From Sphingobacterium shayense (GTDB taxonomy: Bacteria; Bacteroidota; Bacteroidia; Sphingobacteriales; Sphingobacteriaceae): a stretch of DNA of 64,000 bases. A program made the position numbers and the translations under genes. Positions within the stretch are counted from its first letter, which is position 1. The number at the start of each line of letters is the position of its first letter. The notes beneath the pieces are model-generated. The model did no database searches. It saw only the letters and a program-made list of their open reading frames with translations, and was not told where the DNA came from. This document shows, in pieces, positions 1 to 8,549 of the stretch. The stretch lies in assembly GCF_013179575.1 (NCBI RefSeq), contig NZ_JABMCQ010000002.1:25304-89303 (forward strand), written 5' to 3'.

Positions 1-1368
1 AATGTGTGTCTTACTGATTTGAAGAGCGTCTTTTTTTGTGTTGAAGTGAAATAAATGTGCATATTTGGCGAACCATTCCTCTGGTATAAAGGTAACTTCT
101 CCGTTTGGTAGGACGAATTCGTGAATCTTTTTCAATATGTGGTCGCGAAGATCTAGGAAGGGTATTTCATATTCGCCGAATCGCGCAACAGCATGAATAT
201 CAAACCAATCGTTTCCTTCTTCAATATTGATTTCTAACGATGTTTGCCCCAAGAAAATACGCGTGTTTCCTTGCGTTTGCTTAATAACGAAATTCTTTTT
301 AAGAAGTTCAGTTTGGTTGTTTGTTAACCACGAAATCACCGATTCATTTTCGTTTTTTGTTGTGAAGACGTTATACATGGGCCCACGGCTTTTTAAACCT
401 AGGGATTCCAGTAGCTCGATTTGTTTCTTCTCCCAAAGTGACGATCTTTTAATCCTATGGAACGTGTATTTGTCTCGCTCTGGATCGTGTTCGACTCTCA
501 CACTAATAGGCATCACCGAACTGGAAGGGAATTCATATTTATCGTATTGGAAATAGAGCTCCAACGATGAATTTTCTGGCGAAATATAATAAAGCTTGAT
601 TAATGCAGTAGCTTGTTCTTTGTATGTTTTTATCTCGAAGCCTTCCGCATATACGTTGTACCGCTCAATTAAACCAGCAACAAACGTATTGAAATATTTC
701 TGTTCGGTTTCTCGTGGGACGGCTATGTATCGTTTATTCAAGAAGGGGCTCAACTTTTTTCCATCAATATCTTGGTTAAAATGATAAAGGGTGTTTTCAA
801 TGAGAATCCATGCTTGTTCATTTATGATGACTTGGGCGTCTTTATACATGAATTCTAGTCGATTTCCTTCGTGCTTTAACGTTGGAAAATACCTTGTTTC
901 CAGTTCGTTTCGACGGAAATGAAAAAGAATGGATGTTGCTTCTTGAGCGATGTTTATCTCCTGGTCGGCTGGATAACCATCTTTGCTCATGAGAAATAAG
1001 GGTTTGGTTCCGATAGAGTTGAGCACCTCTAGTAGTTTTCTTTCAATGCGAGGGCGCAGAAAATCATAAATCTTTGAATCGAAGTTTTTACTAAAAAAAT
1101 CGAGCGGCCGCATCGCTTTCTTTGTATACGATTTTATAATGTGCGTCTGTTCTATTTGATCTAATAGAGCGATGAGTCTATAGTCCACGTCGTCTAGAAC
1201 CGGTGCAAAATCGCCAATCGTATTCGTGAAGATACGTTTATAACTTAAAGAATATGATCCGTTTGCGTTTAGGTATACTATATGTGGTTCAATTAAATAG
1301 CCTAGATATGGATGTAATCCTAAGGAGTAGACGAGTTTAAACTTTAAATTACTTTCGACTTGTATCAT
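1..1368 (-). CDS. SNF2-type helicase, N-terminal part (runs off the window)
   Basis: Translating the minus strand from the ATG at 1368 gives 456 uninterrupted codons to the window edge, so the C-terminus is missing. The start reads MIQVESNLKFKLVYSLGLHP; an in-frame stop lies about 40 bases upstream with no other ATG between. The segment resembles the long N-terminal region that precedes the helicase core in Bacteroidota SNF2 proteins, including a late LPNGEVTFIPEEWFAKY block. No Walker or helicase motifs are inside the window, so the assignment rests on remembered family similarity. It lies 64 bp downstream of dapF on the same strand and may be co-transcribed. Confidence 0.7.
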   Translation of the reverse strand, partial: MIQVESNLKFKLVYSLGLHPYLGYLIEPHIVYLNANGSYSLSYKRIFTNTIGDFAPVLDDVDYRLIALLDQIEQTHIIKSYTKKAMRPLDFFSKNFDSKIYDFLRPRIERKLLEVLNSIGTKPLFLMSKDGYPADQEINIAQEATSILFHFRRNELETRYFPTLKHEGNRLEFMYKDAQVIINEQAWILIENTLYHFNQDIDGKKLSPFLNKRYIAVPRETEQKYFNTFVAGLIERYNVYAEGFEIKTYKEQATALIKLYYISPENSSLELYFQYDKYEFPSSSVMPISVRVEHDPERDKYTFHRIKRSSLWEKKQIELLESLGLKSRGPMYNVFTTKNENESVISWLTNNQTELLKKNFVIKQTQGNTRIFLGQTSLEINIEEGNDWFDIHAVARFGEYEIPFLDLRDHILKKIHEFVLPNGEVTFIPEEWFAKYAHLFHFNTKKDALQISKTHI

Positions 1369-1432
1369 TAAAAAAGATGAGTGCCCATGAAAAAAGGCTC
1401 TAATATACTAATTTTCTATAAACAAGCTCCAG

Positions 1433-2212
1433 TTAGATTTCTCCTTGGAAAACGAAATCTGCAGGTCCTATTAAACGGACCTTTGTAAAGGTATATCCTT
1501 CTCTGTAAAACGAAATGTAAAGCTGGCCTCCTAAAACGCGGATAGGAATTTGTATAGCCCCATATTGATTTGTATGTATCGCCATTGCTATCGCCGCCGC
1601 CGTGGCTCCTGTCCCGCACGCCAAAGTTTCGTCCTCCACGCCGCGTTCGTATGTCCGGACGAAATAGCCATTTTCTTCCTCCTGAACGAAATTGACGTTT
1701 ATGCCGTCTATATGATAAGTATCATTGTTGCGGATTTCTCTCCCTGCGTTAAATACGTCCATTTTATCCAGTTGTTCAACAAGTTTTATATAATGGGGAG
1801 ATCCCGTATTCAACACGAAAGCCTGATCATCTTTCGTTATGTCTTGTACATCGATCATTCCTAAATCGACTTGGTTGTTTTGTATTTTTGCTTCGTGACG
1901 CCCATCTACTGCCAAAAAGTCCGCTTTGTTATCGATAATGCCAAGATCCCGCGCGAAAGCCACGATACATCTCCCCCCATTACCGCACATCGAACCCTCG
2001 TTCCCGTCCGCGTTATAATATTTCATTTCGAAATCAAAATTTTTATTATATTGAAGTAGCATTAGTCCGTCTGCTCCAATTCCAAACCTCCGATCACAAA
2101 GGTTTTTAACCAATATGGTATTTGTTTCGTCGAATACGTTGGTCCTATTGTCAATTAGAATGAAGTCATTACCAGCGCCCTGGTATTTATGGAATTTTAT
2201 AATTTCAGCCAT
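1433..2212 (-). CDS. dapF: Diaminopimelate epimerase
   Basis: Converts LL- to meso-diaminopimelate for lysine and peptidoglycan synthesis, in the cytoplasm. The 259 residues are close to the usual length. Both catalytic cysteines are visible: Cys76 in MCGNGGRC and Cys199 in ACGTGATAAA, with the N-terminal KYQGAGNDF motif of the fold. The start MAEIIKFHKY fits the family. It is divergent from the protease gene at 2423, and the SNF2 gene follows it. No exact TAnnTTTG box was found on its own strand just upstream. Confidence 0.97.
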   Translation of the reverse strand: MAEIIKFHKYQGAGNDFILIDNRTNVFDETNTILVKNLCDRRFGIGADGLMLLQYNKNFDFEMKYYNADGNEGSMCGNGGRCIVAFARDLGIIDNKADFLAVDGRHEAKIQNNQVDLGMIDVQDITKDDQAFVLNTGSPHYIKLVEQLDKMDVFNAGREIRNNDTYHIDGINVNFVQEEENGYFVRTYERGVEDETLACGTGATAAAIAMAIHTNQYGAIQIPIRVLGGQLYISFYREGYTFTKVRLIGPADFVFQGEI

Positions 2213-2328
2213 TTTTTAGTGAAATATTAGTTATTTTTAAAATTCTTGTTACAATTCTTATGTTTTTTGTTAAAAGCTGTTAAAAGTTACGTTACGCGTC
2301 TCCAGTTAACATTTTTTAACTGCCAAAA

Positions 2329-2360
2329 TTTGACTTGCTAGCCCGATGGTATTACTTTTG
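2329..2360 (+). promoter_or_regulatory. Bacteroidota-type promoter of the HtrA gene
   Basis: A -33 TTTG (2329-2332) is followed after 20 nt by an exact TAnnTTTG box, TACTTTTG (2353-2360). This is the full consensus for the primary sigma factor of the phylum. Transcription would start near 2365, giving a leader of about 58 nt. It is one of the three complete -33/-7 matches in the window. Confidence 0.75.
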
Positions 2361-2422
2361 AACAAGCCAGATCACAATAAATATTTTTTAAAGATAATAG
2401 TTAATACAGTAAAAAAGATAAT

Positions 2423-3967
2423 ATGAAGAAAATAGGAATTACATTGGTGACCGCTTTGGTGGGTGGCGCTGTGGCTATCGGAGGTTATAAGCTTTTGGAA
2501 AGCAAGCAGGCTGAACACATGAGTTTTGAAGAAAAACAAAATGTGTTTTATGCCAGCAATCCCCTGCCTGATATGATTTCCTCAACGGGGAACCCAGATT
2601 TTACAGAAGCGGCGGCCGCAGTGTCACCGGGAGTTGTACATATAAAAGTGACCATGACAGCACGAGGTAGTCAGCGTGGAGGTGGTCAAGCCTCGCCATT
2701 TGACATGTTCGAGGAGTTTTTCGGTATGCCTCAACAGCGTCCCCAGTCACGTCCACGACAGGCAATGGCATCAGGATCGGGCGTTATGATTTCGAATGAC
2801 GGATACATTGTCACAAATAACCACGTTGTAGAAGACGCAGACAAGATTGAAGTGCAATTAACGAATCAACGGTCTTATGAAGCGAAGGTTATTGGAAGAG
2901 ATCCTGACTTTGACTTAGCGTTACTTAAAATTAATGCTACGAATCTCCCCTTTGTTAAATTTGGTGACTCTGATAATGTTCGTATTGGAGAATGGGTTCT
3001 TGCGGTAGGATATCCTTTAAGTTTGCAGTCTACTGTGACCGCAGGGATCGTTAGCGCGAAAGGACGACAGATCGGTATATTAGGTGAACAACAAAACACA
3101 CCATATGGATACGGACAGCCTGAAGAACCAATTGTGCGAACTGCTGTTGAGTCGTTTATTCAAACAGATGCGGTAATCAACAAAGGAAATAGCGGAGGAG
3201 CGTTGGTTAATGCGCGCGGAGAGTTAATCGGTATTAATGCTGCGATTGCATCCCCAACCGGTGTATACGCCGGATACGGTTTTGCTATTCCTGTCAACCT
3301 TGTTAAAAAAATCATTAATGATTTCAAAGAATTTGGAGCAGTGCAACGTGGTTATGTGGGTGTTAGCTTCCGCGAAGTAGATGAGGCTATTCGTGAGAAA
3401 TATAGTATCGATGACGTTCAGGGACTATATGTGTTAGATGTAGTAGAGGGTGGTGCAGCTGCAGGCAGCGGTATTAAGCAAGGCGATATTATCACTAAGG
3501 TAGAAGGCAAGACAGTATTTTCGTCGTCGGATTTGCAAGAGCGTGTAGCTCGACTTAGCCCTGGTGATAAAGTGAAAATTACGTACAAACGCGATGGAAA
3601 AGAAAAGGATGTGACTTTGACGCTCAAAGGACGTGAGACCAAGGCGAAAGAAGAAGCGGCGGGAAGTAATAAAAGCGGCGCTGAAATTTTTAATAAACTA
3701 GGTGCTAGTTTCAAGGCAGCTACTGACGCTCAGAAAAAACACTATGGAATCAGTTCAGGCGTTGTAGTAACTCAGGTTCATCGTGAAGGGATCTTTGGAT
3801 ATTTTGGTGTTGAGCGTGGGCTGATTGTAACGCATGTTAATGGTAAACCTGTTAACAATGTTGATCAAATAGAATCAGCACTAGCCGATACTAAACGTAA
3901 TATTGTGCGGATCACGGGGGTTTCAGATAACGGAACGGTAGAATTCAATTTCCCAATTGAATATTAA
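2423..3967 (+). CDS. htrA: Periplasmic Do-type serine protease/chaperone (HtrA/DegQ)
   Basis: Envelope quality-control protease that degrades or refolds misfolded periplasmic proteins. An N-terminal hydrophobic export segment (about residues 5-22) precedes a trypsin-like domain with His134 (TNNHVV), Asp164 (DFDLALLKI) and Ser257 (GNSGGALVN). PDZ1 spans roughly residues 310-400 and a second, more divergent PDZ about 425-514. The total of 514 residues is normal for Do proteases. A Q/P/R-rich loop near residues 85-115 corresponds to the LA loop. It has its own promoter and a terminator right after the stop, so it is probably monocistronic. Confidence 0.95.
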   Translation: MKKIGITLVTALVGGAVAIGGYKLLESKQAEHMSFEEKQNVFYASNPLPDMISSTGNPDFTEAAAAVSPGVVHIKVTMTARGSQRGGGQASPFDMFEEFFGMPQQRPQSRPRQAMASGSGVMISNDGYIVTNNHVVEDADKIEVQLTNQRSYEAKVIGRDPDFDLALLKINATNLPFVKFGDSDNVRIGEWVLAVGYPLSLQSTVTAGIVSAKGRQIGILGEQQNTPYGYGQPEEPIVRTAVESFIQTDAVINKGNSGGALVNARGELIGINAAIASPTGVYAGYGFAIPVNLVKKIINDFKEFGAVQRGYVGVSFREVDEAIREKYSIDDVQGLYVLDVVEGGAAAGSGIKQGDIITKVEGKTVFSSSDLQERVARLSPGDKVKITYKRDGKEKDVTLTLKGRETKAKEEAAGSNKSGAEIFNKLGASFKAATDAQKKHYGISSGVVVTQVHREGIFGYFGVERGLIVTHVNGKPVNNVDQIESALADTKRNIVRITGVSDNGTVEFNFPIEY

Positions 3968-3991
3968 AATAATTTTGGTTGATTAGATTAG

Positions 3992-4018
3992 GGTGGGTCA
4001 GTTTTGATCCACCTTTTT
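3992..4018 (+). terminator. Intrinsic terminator after the HtrA gene
   Basis: A 9-bp stem GGTGGGTCA / TGATCCACC (one G-T pair, loop GTTT) is followed directly by five T. Confidence 0.85.
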
Positions 4019-4019
4019 C

Positions 4020-4049
4020 TTTGCTATCTAGGTATTAATCGTATTTTCG
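4020..4049 (+). promoter_or_regulatory. Near-consensus promoter abutting the phosphatase gene
   Basis: TTTG (4020-4023), 18 nt, then TATTTTCG (4042-4049), one mismatch from TAnnTTTG. The box ends 4 nt before the ATG at 4054, so transcription would begin at or next to the start codon. The TTTG overlaps the end of the preceding terminator's T run. Confidence 0.45.
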
Positions 4050-4053
4050 TAAT

Positions 4054-4497
4054 ATGAAGATTTTGATGGTTTGTCTAGGGAATATATGTAGGTCACCCCT
4101 CGCGCATGGTATATTAGCACATCTCGTGAAACAAGAAGGGCTCGACTGGGATGTCGATTCCGCAGGTACAGGGGATTGGCATGTTGGACAGCAACCGGAT
4201 AGGCGTTCGGTAGCTGTTGCTAAAAAGTTTAATATTGATATATCTACACAACGAGCGCAACTATTTCAAACGTCATTTTTTGATGAATACGATCATATCT
4301 TCGTTATGGATGAGAGTAATTATAACGACGTTATTGCGTTAGCGCGAAATGATGAGGACCGAAGGAAAGTAAGAATGTTTCTTCTTGACGGAGAAGTTCC
4401 TGACCCGTATTTTGATGCCACTCAATTTGAATCAGTTTACCTTATGATTGAAAATCGCTGTAAAGAATTGGTGCGGGAATTAAAAAGCGAGGTTTAA
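4054..4497 (+). CDS. Low-molecular-weight protein tyrosine phosphatase
   Basis: Cytoplasmic phosphatase of the LMW-PTP/arsenate-reductase-like fold. The P-loop CLGNICRS (Cys7 to Arg13, C-x5-R-S) sits at the N-terminus, and the general-acid loop is DPYFD in the last third. The 147 residues match the family. In many bacteria such enzymes counteract BY-kinases of exopolysaccharide export, but no capsule genes are adjacent here, so the substrate is unknown. Confidence 0.93.
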   Translation: MKILMVCLGNICRSPLAHGILAHLVKQEGLDWDVDSAGTGDWHVGQQPDRRSVAVAKKFNIDISTQRAQLFQTSFFDEYDHIFVMDESNYNDVIALARNDEDRRKVRMFLLDGEVPDPYFDATQFESVYLMIENRCKELVRELKSEV

Positions 4498-4564
4498 ATT
4501 ACTTCGTTGTACAGTCGTCTTTTGCTATTTCCTTCAGTTCTGATAGAAGTCCTTTTTATTTTCC

Positions 4565-4572
4565 TATTTTTG
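4565..4572 (+). promoter_or_regulatory. Candidate -7 box for the 4638-6532 operon
   Basis: TATTTTTG matches TAnnTTTG exactly, 65 nt before the ATG at 4638. No TTTG lies at the expected distance upstream. Confidence 0.4.
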
Positions 4573-4637
4573 CTACGTTGGGTTAGTTACTTAAAACGTT
4601 ATTAATCTTTTGCATAAAACACGAATTAAAAATTGAA

Positions 4638-4988
4638 ATGAAAGCATCTGAAGTAAATAAAAAATGGGCCAAACTGCAGGAGACGATTGCAACAGAATTC
4701 GACATGGAGCTTCCCGATATGAAGGTATTACTTTTTTTGATCGGAGTACAAGAACTTGGTAAGGGTCCGCAGGAGTTTTCGAAAAGGGAAAAAGAGGAAC
4801 TTATGCATATTGCGACCTGCCGGATGTTTAGTGCGATGGGTTTCTACGAACTGAACGGACTTGATGAAGATGGATGGCCTCATTGGGAACTGGTGAAACC
4901 TATACCAAACTATACCTTGCTTGAACAAGAACTTATAATGAAGTCGCTTATAATTGATTATTTTCAGGATACATATGCGTTATCCTAA
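4638..4988 (+). CDS. Conserved hypothetical protein, 116 aa
   Basis: Not recognised as a named family. It is a soluble acidic protein with no signal peptide or membrane segment, helical by appearance, with an early DMELPDMKVLLFLIGVQELG stretch and a central HWELVKPIPNYT stretch. It is followed after 15 bp by a secreted cyclophilin, which in turn overlaps exonuclease III, so it looks like the first gene of a three-gene operon. Its sense, intact frame and operon position argue it is real. Confidence 0.8.
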   Translation: MKASEVNKKWAKLQETIATEFDMELPDMKVLLFLIGVQELGKGPQEFSKREKEELMHIATCRMFSAMGFYELNGLDEDGWPHWELVKPIPNYTLLEQELIMKSLIIDYFQDTYALS

Positions 4989-5003
4989 ACTTAAAAAATA
5001 CGA

Positions 5004-5768
5004 ATGAAGGAACTATTAAAGAAGACTCTACTTTTTACATTTTGTTTATTTATTTCTGCAACGGTTTTCGGGAAAAAGCCAGTTTTTCACTACATACACA
5101 TTGATACTGATAAAGGGAGTTGTCTTTTAAAACTTTATAATGAAACACCTACGCATCGAGATAATTTTGTGAAATTGGTTCGTGAAGGATATTATGAGGA
5201 TCTGATGTTTCACCGCGTTATCAACAATTTTATGATACAGGGGGGAGATCCTGATTCTAGGTTCGCTGCAGAGAAGCAAGCATTGGGCGATGGAGGACCT
5301 GACTATACATTGCCGGCAGAAATTTATGAAGGCTTAATTCATAAGAAGGGCGCTGTTGGTGCCGCTCGTGACAATAATCCCGCGAAGCGATCCTCTGCAT
5401 CGCAATTTTATCTTGTTCAAGGTCACGTTTTTACACAGGCAGGTTTAGATTCTCTGGAGCAATTTCGCTTAAAAGGAAAAAAGCTAACCCCCCTGCAACG
5501 TGAAACATATTCAACTATCGGCGGAGCACCCCATCTAGATAATAATTATACGGTCTTTGGAGAATTAATTAAGGGAGTTGAAACTATCGATAATATTGCG
5601 AGCGTTGAAACGGACACGCGCGATAGACCTATAAACGACGTTAGAATGACGATGAAAGTATTGACAAGACGGGAAGCACTGAATCTGGAACGAGAGCAAG
5701 CTGGTCTACCGGCTAAAAATGGTGCATTAACTAAATTTTTTGACCTATTTTCCTCGCCTAATTACTGA
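5004..5768 (+). CDS. Secreted cyclophilin-type peptidyl-prolyl isomerase
   Basis: Catalyses proline cis-trans isomerisation, probably in the periplasm. A hydrophobic signal peptide covers about residues 5-23 (FTFCLFISATVFG). The cyclophilin core contains FHRVINNFMIQGGDP with the catalytic Arg71, and DNNYTVFGELIKG near the C-terminus. An insert of about 20 residues separates the FYLVQG strand from NYTVFG, as in Bacteroidota homologues. Its stop codon overlaps the next start (TGATG), so the two are translationally linked. Confidence 0.93.
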   Translation: MKELLKKTLLFTFCLFISATVFGKKPVFHYIHIDTDKGSCLLKLYNETPTHRDNFVKLVREGYYEDLMFHRVINNFMIQGGDPDSRFAAEKQALGDGGPDYTLPAEIYEGLIHKKGAVGAARDNNPAKRSSASQFYLVQGHVFTQAGLDSLEQFRLKGKKLTPLQRETYSTIGGAPHLDNNYTVFGELIKGVETIDNIASVETDTRDRPINDVRMTMKVLTRREALNLEREQAGLPAKNGALTKFFDLFSSPNY

Positions 5769-6532
5769 TGAAAATAATTACTTATAACGTAAACGGGCTA
5801 CGAGCGGCGTTAAAAAAAGACTGGTTGGGTTGGCTTAAAAATGTAAATGCGGATGTCGTTTGTTTACAAGAGATTAAAGCGACGCCCGATCAGGTTCCAG
5901 AGGTTGCTATATTGGAACAATTAGGTTATGAGCATTATTGGTATCCAGCACAGAAAAAAGGATATAGCGGCACAGCTATCTTTACTCGTATTTCTCCGAC
6001 ACAAATCATATATGGTTGTGGGCATGAGGATTATGATTTTGAGGGAAGGGTAATTCGTGCCGATTTTGACGATGTGTCTGTAATGAGTGTTTACTTCCCT
6101 TCGGGAACAACAGGAGACATACGACAAGATTTTAAATACATGTTTCTGGATGATTTTCAGCAATATAGTGACAAATTGCTATTAGAAAGACCAAATTTAG
6201 TTATTTGTGGAGACTATAATATATGCCACCGAGCGATTGATATACATAATCCAAAGTCAAATGCGAATAGTTCTGGATTTCTTCCAGCAGAACGTGAATG
6301 GATGGAAAATTTTATCAATTCGGGGTACGTCGATTCTTTTAGGCAGTTCAACCCTGAGCCGCATAATTACACGTGGTGGAGCTATCGTGCAGGTGCTAGG
6401 GCAAGAAATTTGGGTTGGCGTATTGATTATAATATGGTATCTAATGCCCTTTCTGACAGAATAATTGCCGCTGAAATTATTCCCTCGGCCGTTCATTCGG
6501 ATCATTGTCCAGTACTTCTCGAACTACAGTAG
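5768..6532 (+). CDS. xth: Exodeoxyribonuclease III
   Basis: AP endonuclease / 3'-5' exonuclease of base-excision repair. The 254 residues carry the family motifs in order: ITYNVNGLRA, LQEIKATP with metal-binding Glu35, GDYNICH, WRIDY, and the terminal SDHCPVLLEL with His246. The ATG overlaps the cyclophilin stop by one base. It ends 24 bp from the convergent queD gene with no obvious terminator between. Confidence 0.95.
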   Translation: MKIITYNVNGLRAALKKDWLGWLKNVNADVVCLQEIKATPDQVPEVAILEQLGYEHYWYPAQKKGYSGTAIFTRISPTQIIYGCGHEDYDFEGRVIRADFDDVSVMSVYFPSGTTGDIRQDFKYMFLDDFQQYSDKLLLERPNLVICGDYNICHRAIDIHNPKSNANSSGFLPAEREWMENFINSGYVDSFRQFNPEPHNYTWWSYRAGARARNLGWRIDYNMVSNALSDRIIAAEIIPSAVHSDHCPVLLELQ

Positions 6533-6556
6533 AGAACAATAATATTCTGAATACGG

Positions 6557-6979
6557 CTAAAGTGAATTATATGTTGCTGAACATTTTGCTGTTTCTTCAA
6601 CCCGGCAGGCCATAAGTTTTACAGGATAACCTTTAAGTTGAAGAGGTCCGATTTCTTCAACTAGATATTCTGCAATTCGTTCAGCGGTTGGATTGAATGG
6701 GACGACAACTAAACTTTCCGGTGAAACAGCCTTCAACGATACAAGTAACTCATCTTTCTCCCAGATCAGAAATTTGTGATCGAAGTTATCTTCAAGCCAT
6801 TGACATAAAGCTGATTTAATAACTGAGAAATCCACAACGCGGCCTACGGCATCGAGTTCGGTAGCGGCAACCGTAAAATGGATACGGTAATTGTGTCCAT
6901 GCAAAAACTGGCACTTGCCTTCATGCCCTACAACACGATGCCCGCATGAAATGTCATGGTATCTTTCAGCAATTATCAT
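6557..6979 (-). CDS. queD: 6-carboxytetrahydropterin synthase / PTPS family
   Basis: PTPS-fold enzyme, most likely the QueD step of queuosine/7-deazaguanine synthesis. Zinc ligands His14, His27 and His29 (GHR...HGH), catalytic Cys23 (GKCQFLHGHNY) and the Asp67-His68 pair (FDHKFLI) are all present. NPTAERIAEYL and a C-terminal ETAKCSATY complete the pattern in 140 residues. No other que gene is nearby, so a different pterin role cannot be excluded. Confidence 0.88.
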   Translation of the reverse strand: MIIAERYHDISCGHRVVGHEGKCQFLHGHNYRIHFTVAATELDAVGRVVDFSVIKSALCQWLEDNFDHKFLIWEKDELLVSLKAVSPESLVVVPFNPTAERIAEYLVEEIGPLQLKGYPVKLMACRVEETAKCSATYNSL

Positions 6980-6983
6980 AAGG

Positions 6984-6991
6984 CAAATATA
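6984..6991 (-). promoter_or_regulatory. -7 box 4 nt from the queD start
   Basis: On the minus strand TATATTTG matches TAnnTTTG exactly and ends 4 nt before the queD ATG. Transcription would start at the start codon, implying a leaderless mRNA. No -33 TTTG was found at the usual distance. Confidence 0.5.
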
Positions 6992-7030
6992 GTAATTGAT
7001 TTCCGAGCTTCTATTATCCCTAACGACACA

Positions 7031-7064
7031 TTTTAGAGCGCGGCTACTCGCACGGGCTCTAAAA
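7031..7064. repeat. Inverted repeat with T-rich outer 5' arm
   Basis: TTTTAGAGC (7031-7039) and GCTCTAAAA (7056-7064) form a perfect 9-bp stem with a 16-nt GC-rich loop. Neither strand has a T run after the stem, so it is not a standard intrinsic terminator. It lies between the end of the dehydrogenase gene and queD. Confidence 0.6.
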
Positions 7065-7076
7065 AGGTTTAAATAA

Positions 7077-8240
7077 TTAAATTAATCGCCCAGGGAATTG
7101 GGATACATTTTCTAAGGTTAGTTGCTGCATCACCTGATAAAGCTGTGCTTTGAACATATTTATCGTATGCTCCCCCCCTTGATTTCCTAAAGCACCCACG
7201 CCATACATAAAAGGTCTTCCCATGAAATTGAATTCTGACCCTACAGCGTGTGCCCTAGCTAGATCTACTCCAGATCTTATGCCGCCGTCGAGCATGATTT
7301 TGATTTTCTCTTTATATGATGGGTTTTGTGCTAAGTGTGTTAAAGATTTTATTGATGACTCACCTGCGTCAATTTGACGTCCTCCGTGGTTCGAAACGAT
7401 GACCCCGTCGACCCCTAGACTTATAGCAGCTTGCATGTCTTGGTCTGTTGTAATTCCTTTAAGTACTAATGGACCGTTCCAGATATCACGTATAGCTTTG
7501 ACCTTTTCTATATTGACTTTTCCAGTGAACGTACGGTTCATAAACTGTCCAAGTTGGGCTAAATCAAGGCCCTTTTCCATATATGGTTTAAGTGTTGCAA
7601 ACGATGGGATTCCGTGCTGTAAGGTTTTTATACCCCAAGTCGGTCGTAACATAGCTTGAATAACATTAGAAATATTCATCTTCGGAGGCATGGAGAGCCC
7701 GCTCTTGATTTCTCTATAACGTAGTCCGAAGGATGGTACGTCGACAAGGACCACTAGCACTGGACATTCAACGTCTTTCAATCGGCGAAGAATATCATCT
7801 CGCAGCCTGTTTTCTGTAGGGTGGTAAAGTTGAAACCAAGCTTTCCCGTCGGAAACTTCGGCTATTCGTTCGATACTGGCTGTCGATACTGTACTTAATA
7901 TGTAAGGGACATCGTGTTTAGCGGCAGCTTTTGCAAGAATCTCGGGAGCGTTTGGCCACATTAACCCTTGAAGGCCGATAGGAGAGATTCCAAAAGGAGC
8001 GCTGTAACGTCTTCCAAAAAGTTCGACTGACATGTCGACGTCGCCAGCGACATGAAGATACTGTGGTTTTAAATAAATTTCATCAAAATCGTTCTCATTT
8101 CTGAAGAGATTTAATTCTTCGTTCGTTCCACCGTCTAAATAATCAAACGCAAATTTGGGGATACGTGATTTTGCCTTCTTTCTTAAATCTGTTACTGAAG
8201 GATATTTAGAATTGTACTGAAATGCAATTTTTTTACTCAT
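7077..8240 (-). CDS. FMN-dependent alpha-hydroxy acid dehydrogenase (lactate dehydrogenase-like)
   Basis: Oxidises an L-2-hydroxy acid, possibly lactate, using FMN. The signature SNHGGRQ with the catalytic His, the FAFDYLDGG N-terminal motif, VLKGI and the C-terminal MLDGGIRSG/GRPFMYG phosphate-binding loops are all visible. I chose the ATG at 8240 (MSKKIAFQYN, 387 aa) because it begins just before the conserved domain; an ATG at 8288 would add 16 unconserved residues. Divergent from metE. The exact substrate cannot be told from sequence. Confidence 0.9.
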   Translation of the reverse strand: MSKKIAFQYNSKYPSVTDLRKKAKSRIPKFAFDYLDGGTNEELNLFRNENDFDEIYLKPQYLHVAGDVDMSVELFGRRYSAPFGISPIGLQGLMWPNAPEILAKAAAKHDVPYILSTVSTASIERIAEVSDGKAWFQLYHPTENRLRDDILRRLKDVECPVLVVLVDVPSFGLRYREIKSGLSMPPKMNISNVIQAMLRPTWGIKTLQHGIPSFATLKPYMEKGLDLAQLGQFMNRTFTGKVNIEKVKAIRDIWNGPLVLKGITTDQDMQAAISLGVDGVIVSNHGGRQIDAGESSIKSLTHLAQNPSYKEKIKIMLDGGIRSGVDLARAHAVGSEFNFMGRPFMYGVGALGNQGGEHTINMFKAQLYQVMQQLTLENVSQFPGRLI

Positions 8241-8371
8241 GAAAACCAACGTTTTATAATGTTGGGGTCGAAGATACACACTAATCATTAATTTACCATC
8301 CTGTACAAGGCTGTTTCACTTTAAGTGTGTTATTTTTTTGGAATTTAATTTGTAATTCTTATCTTAGCAGC

Positions 8372-8474
8372 GCTTATAGAGAAAGGCCGAGGGAATAGAC
8401 CCGCTGAAGCCTTAGCAACCTGTCCTTTGACAAGGTGCTACATTCTACTCCGCAAATAGCAGAGAAAGATAAGC
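8372..8474 (+). promoter_or_regulatory. SAM-I (S-box) riboswitch
   Basis: Outer stem P1 pairs GCTTAT (8372-8377) with ATAAGC (8469-8474). Inside lie the S-box signature elements in order: GAGGGA, CCCGCTGAAG, CCTTAGCAACC and GGTGCTACATTC. P2 pairs AAGGC with GCCTT. The aptamer ends about 75 nt before the metE start, and a pyrimidine-rich stretch between (CCTTCTCTCC) could pair with purine-rich aptamer segments. Known function: binds S-adenosylmethionine and shuts off methionine genes. Confidence 0.93.
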
Positions 8475-8549
8475 TGAGATACTGTTCTGGTGTCCTTCTC
8501 TCCAAGCATCAATATTTAAGGAAAGAAAAAATTTAACAAGCACACATTT

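Noticed and set aside
227..784. Plus-strand open frames (109 and 62 codons)
   Set aside because: They lie opposite the SNF2 helicase frame, have no recognisable content, and look like chance frames.
7031..7064. Intrinsic terminator for the dehydrogenase gene
   Set aside because: The stem is good but T runs lie on the 5' side; no T tract follows on either strand.
8241..8288. Longer N-terminus for the FMN dehydrogenase (ATG 8288)
   Set aside because: The added 16 residues are not like the family and the conserved part begins just after ATG 8240.
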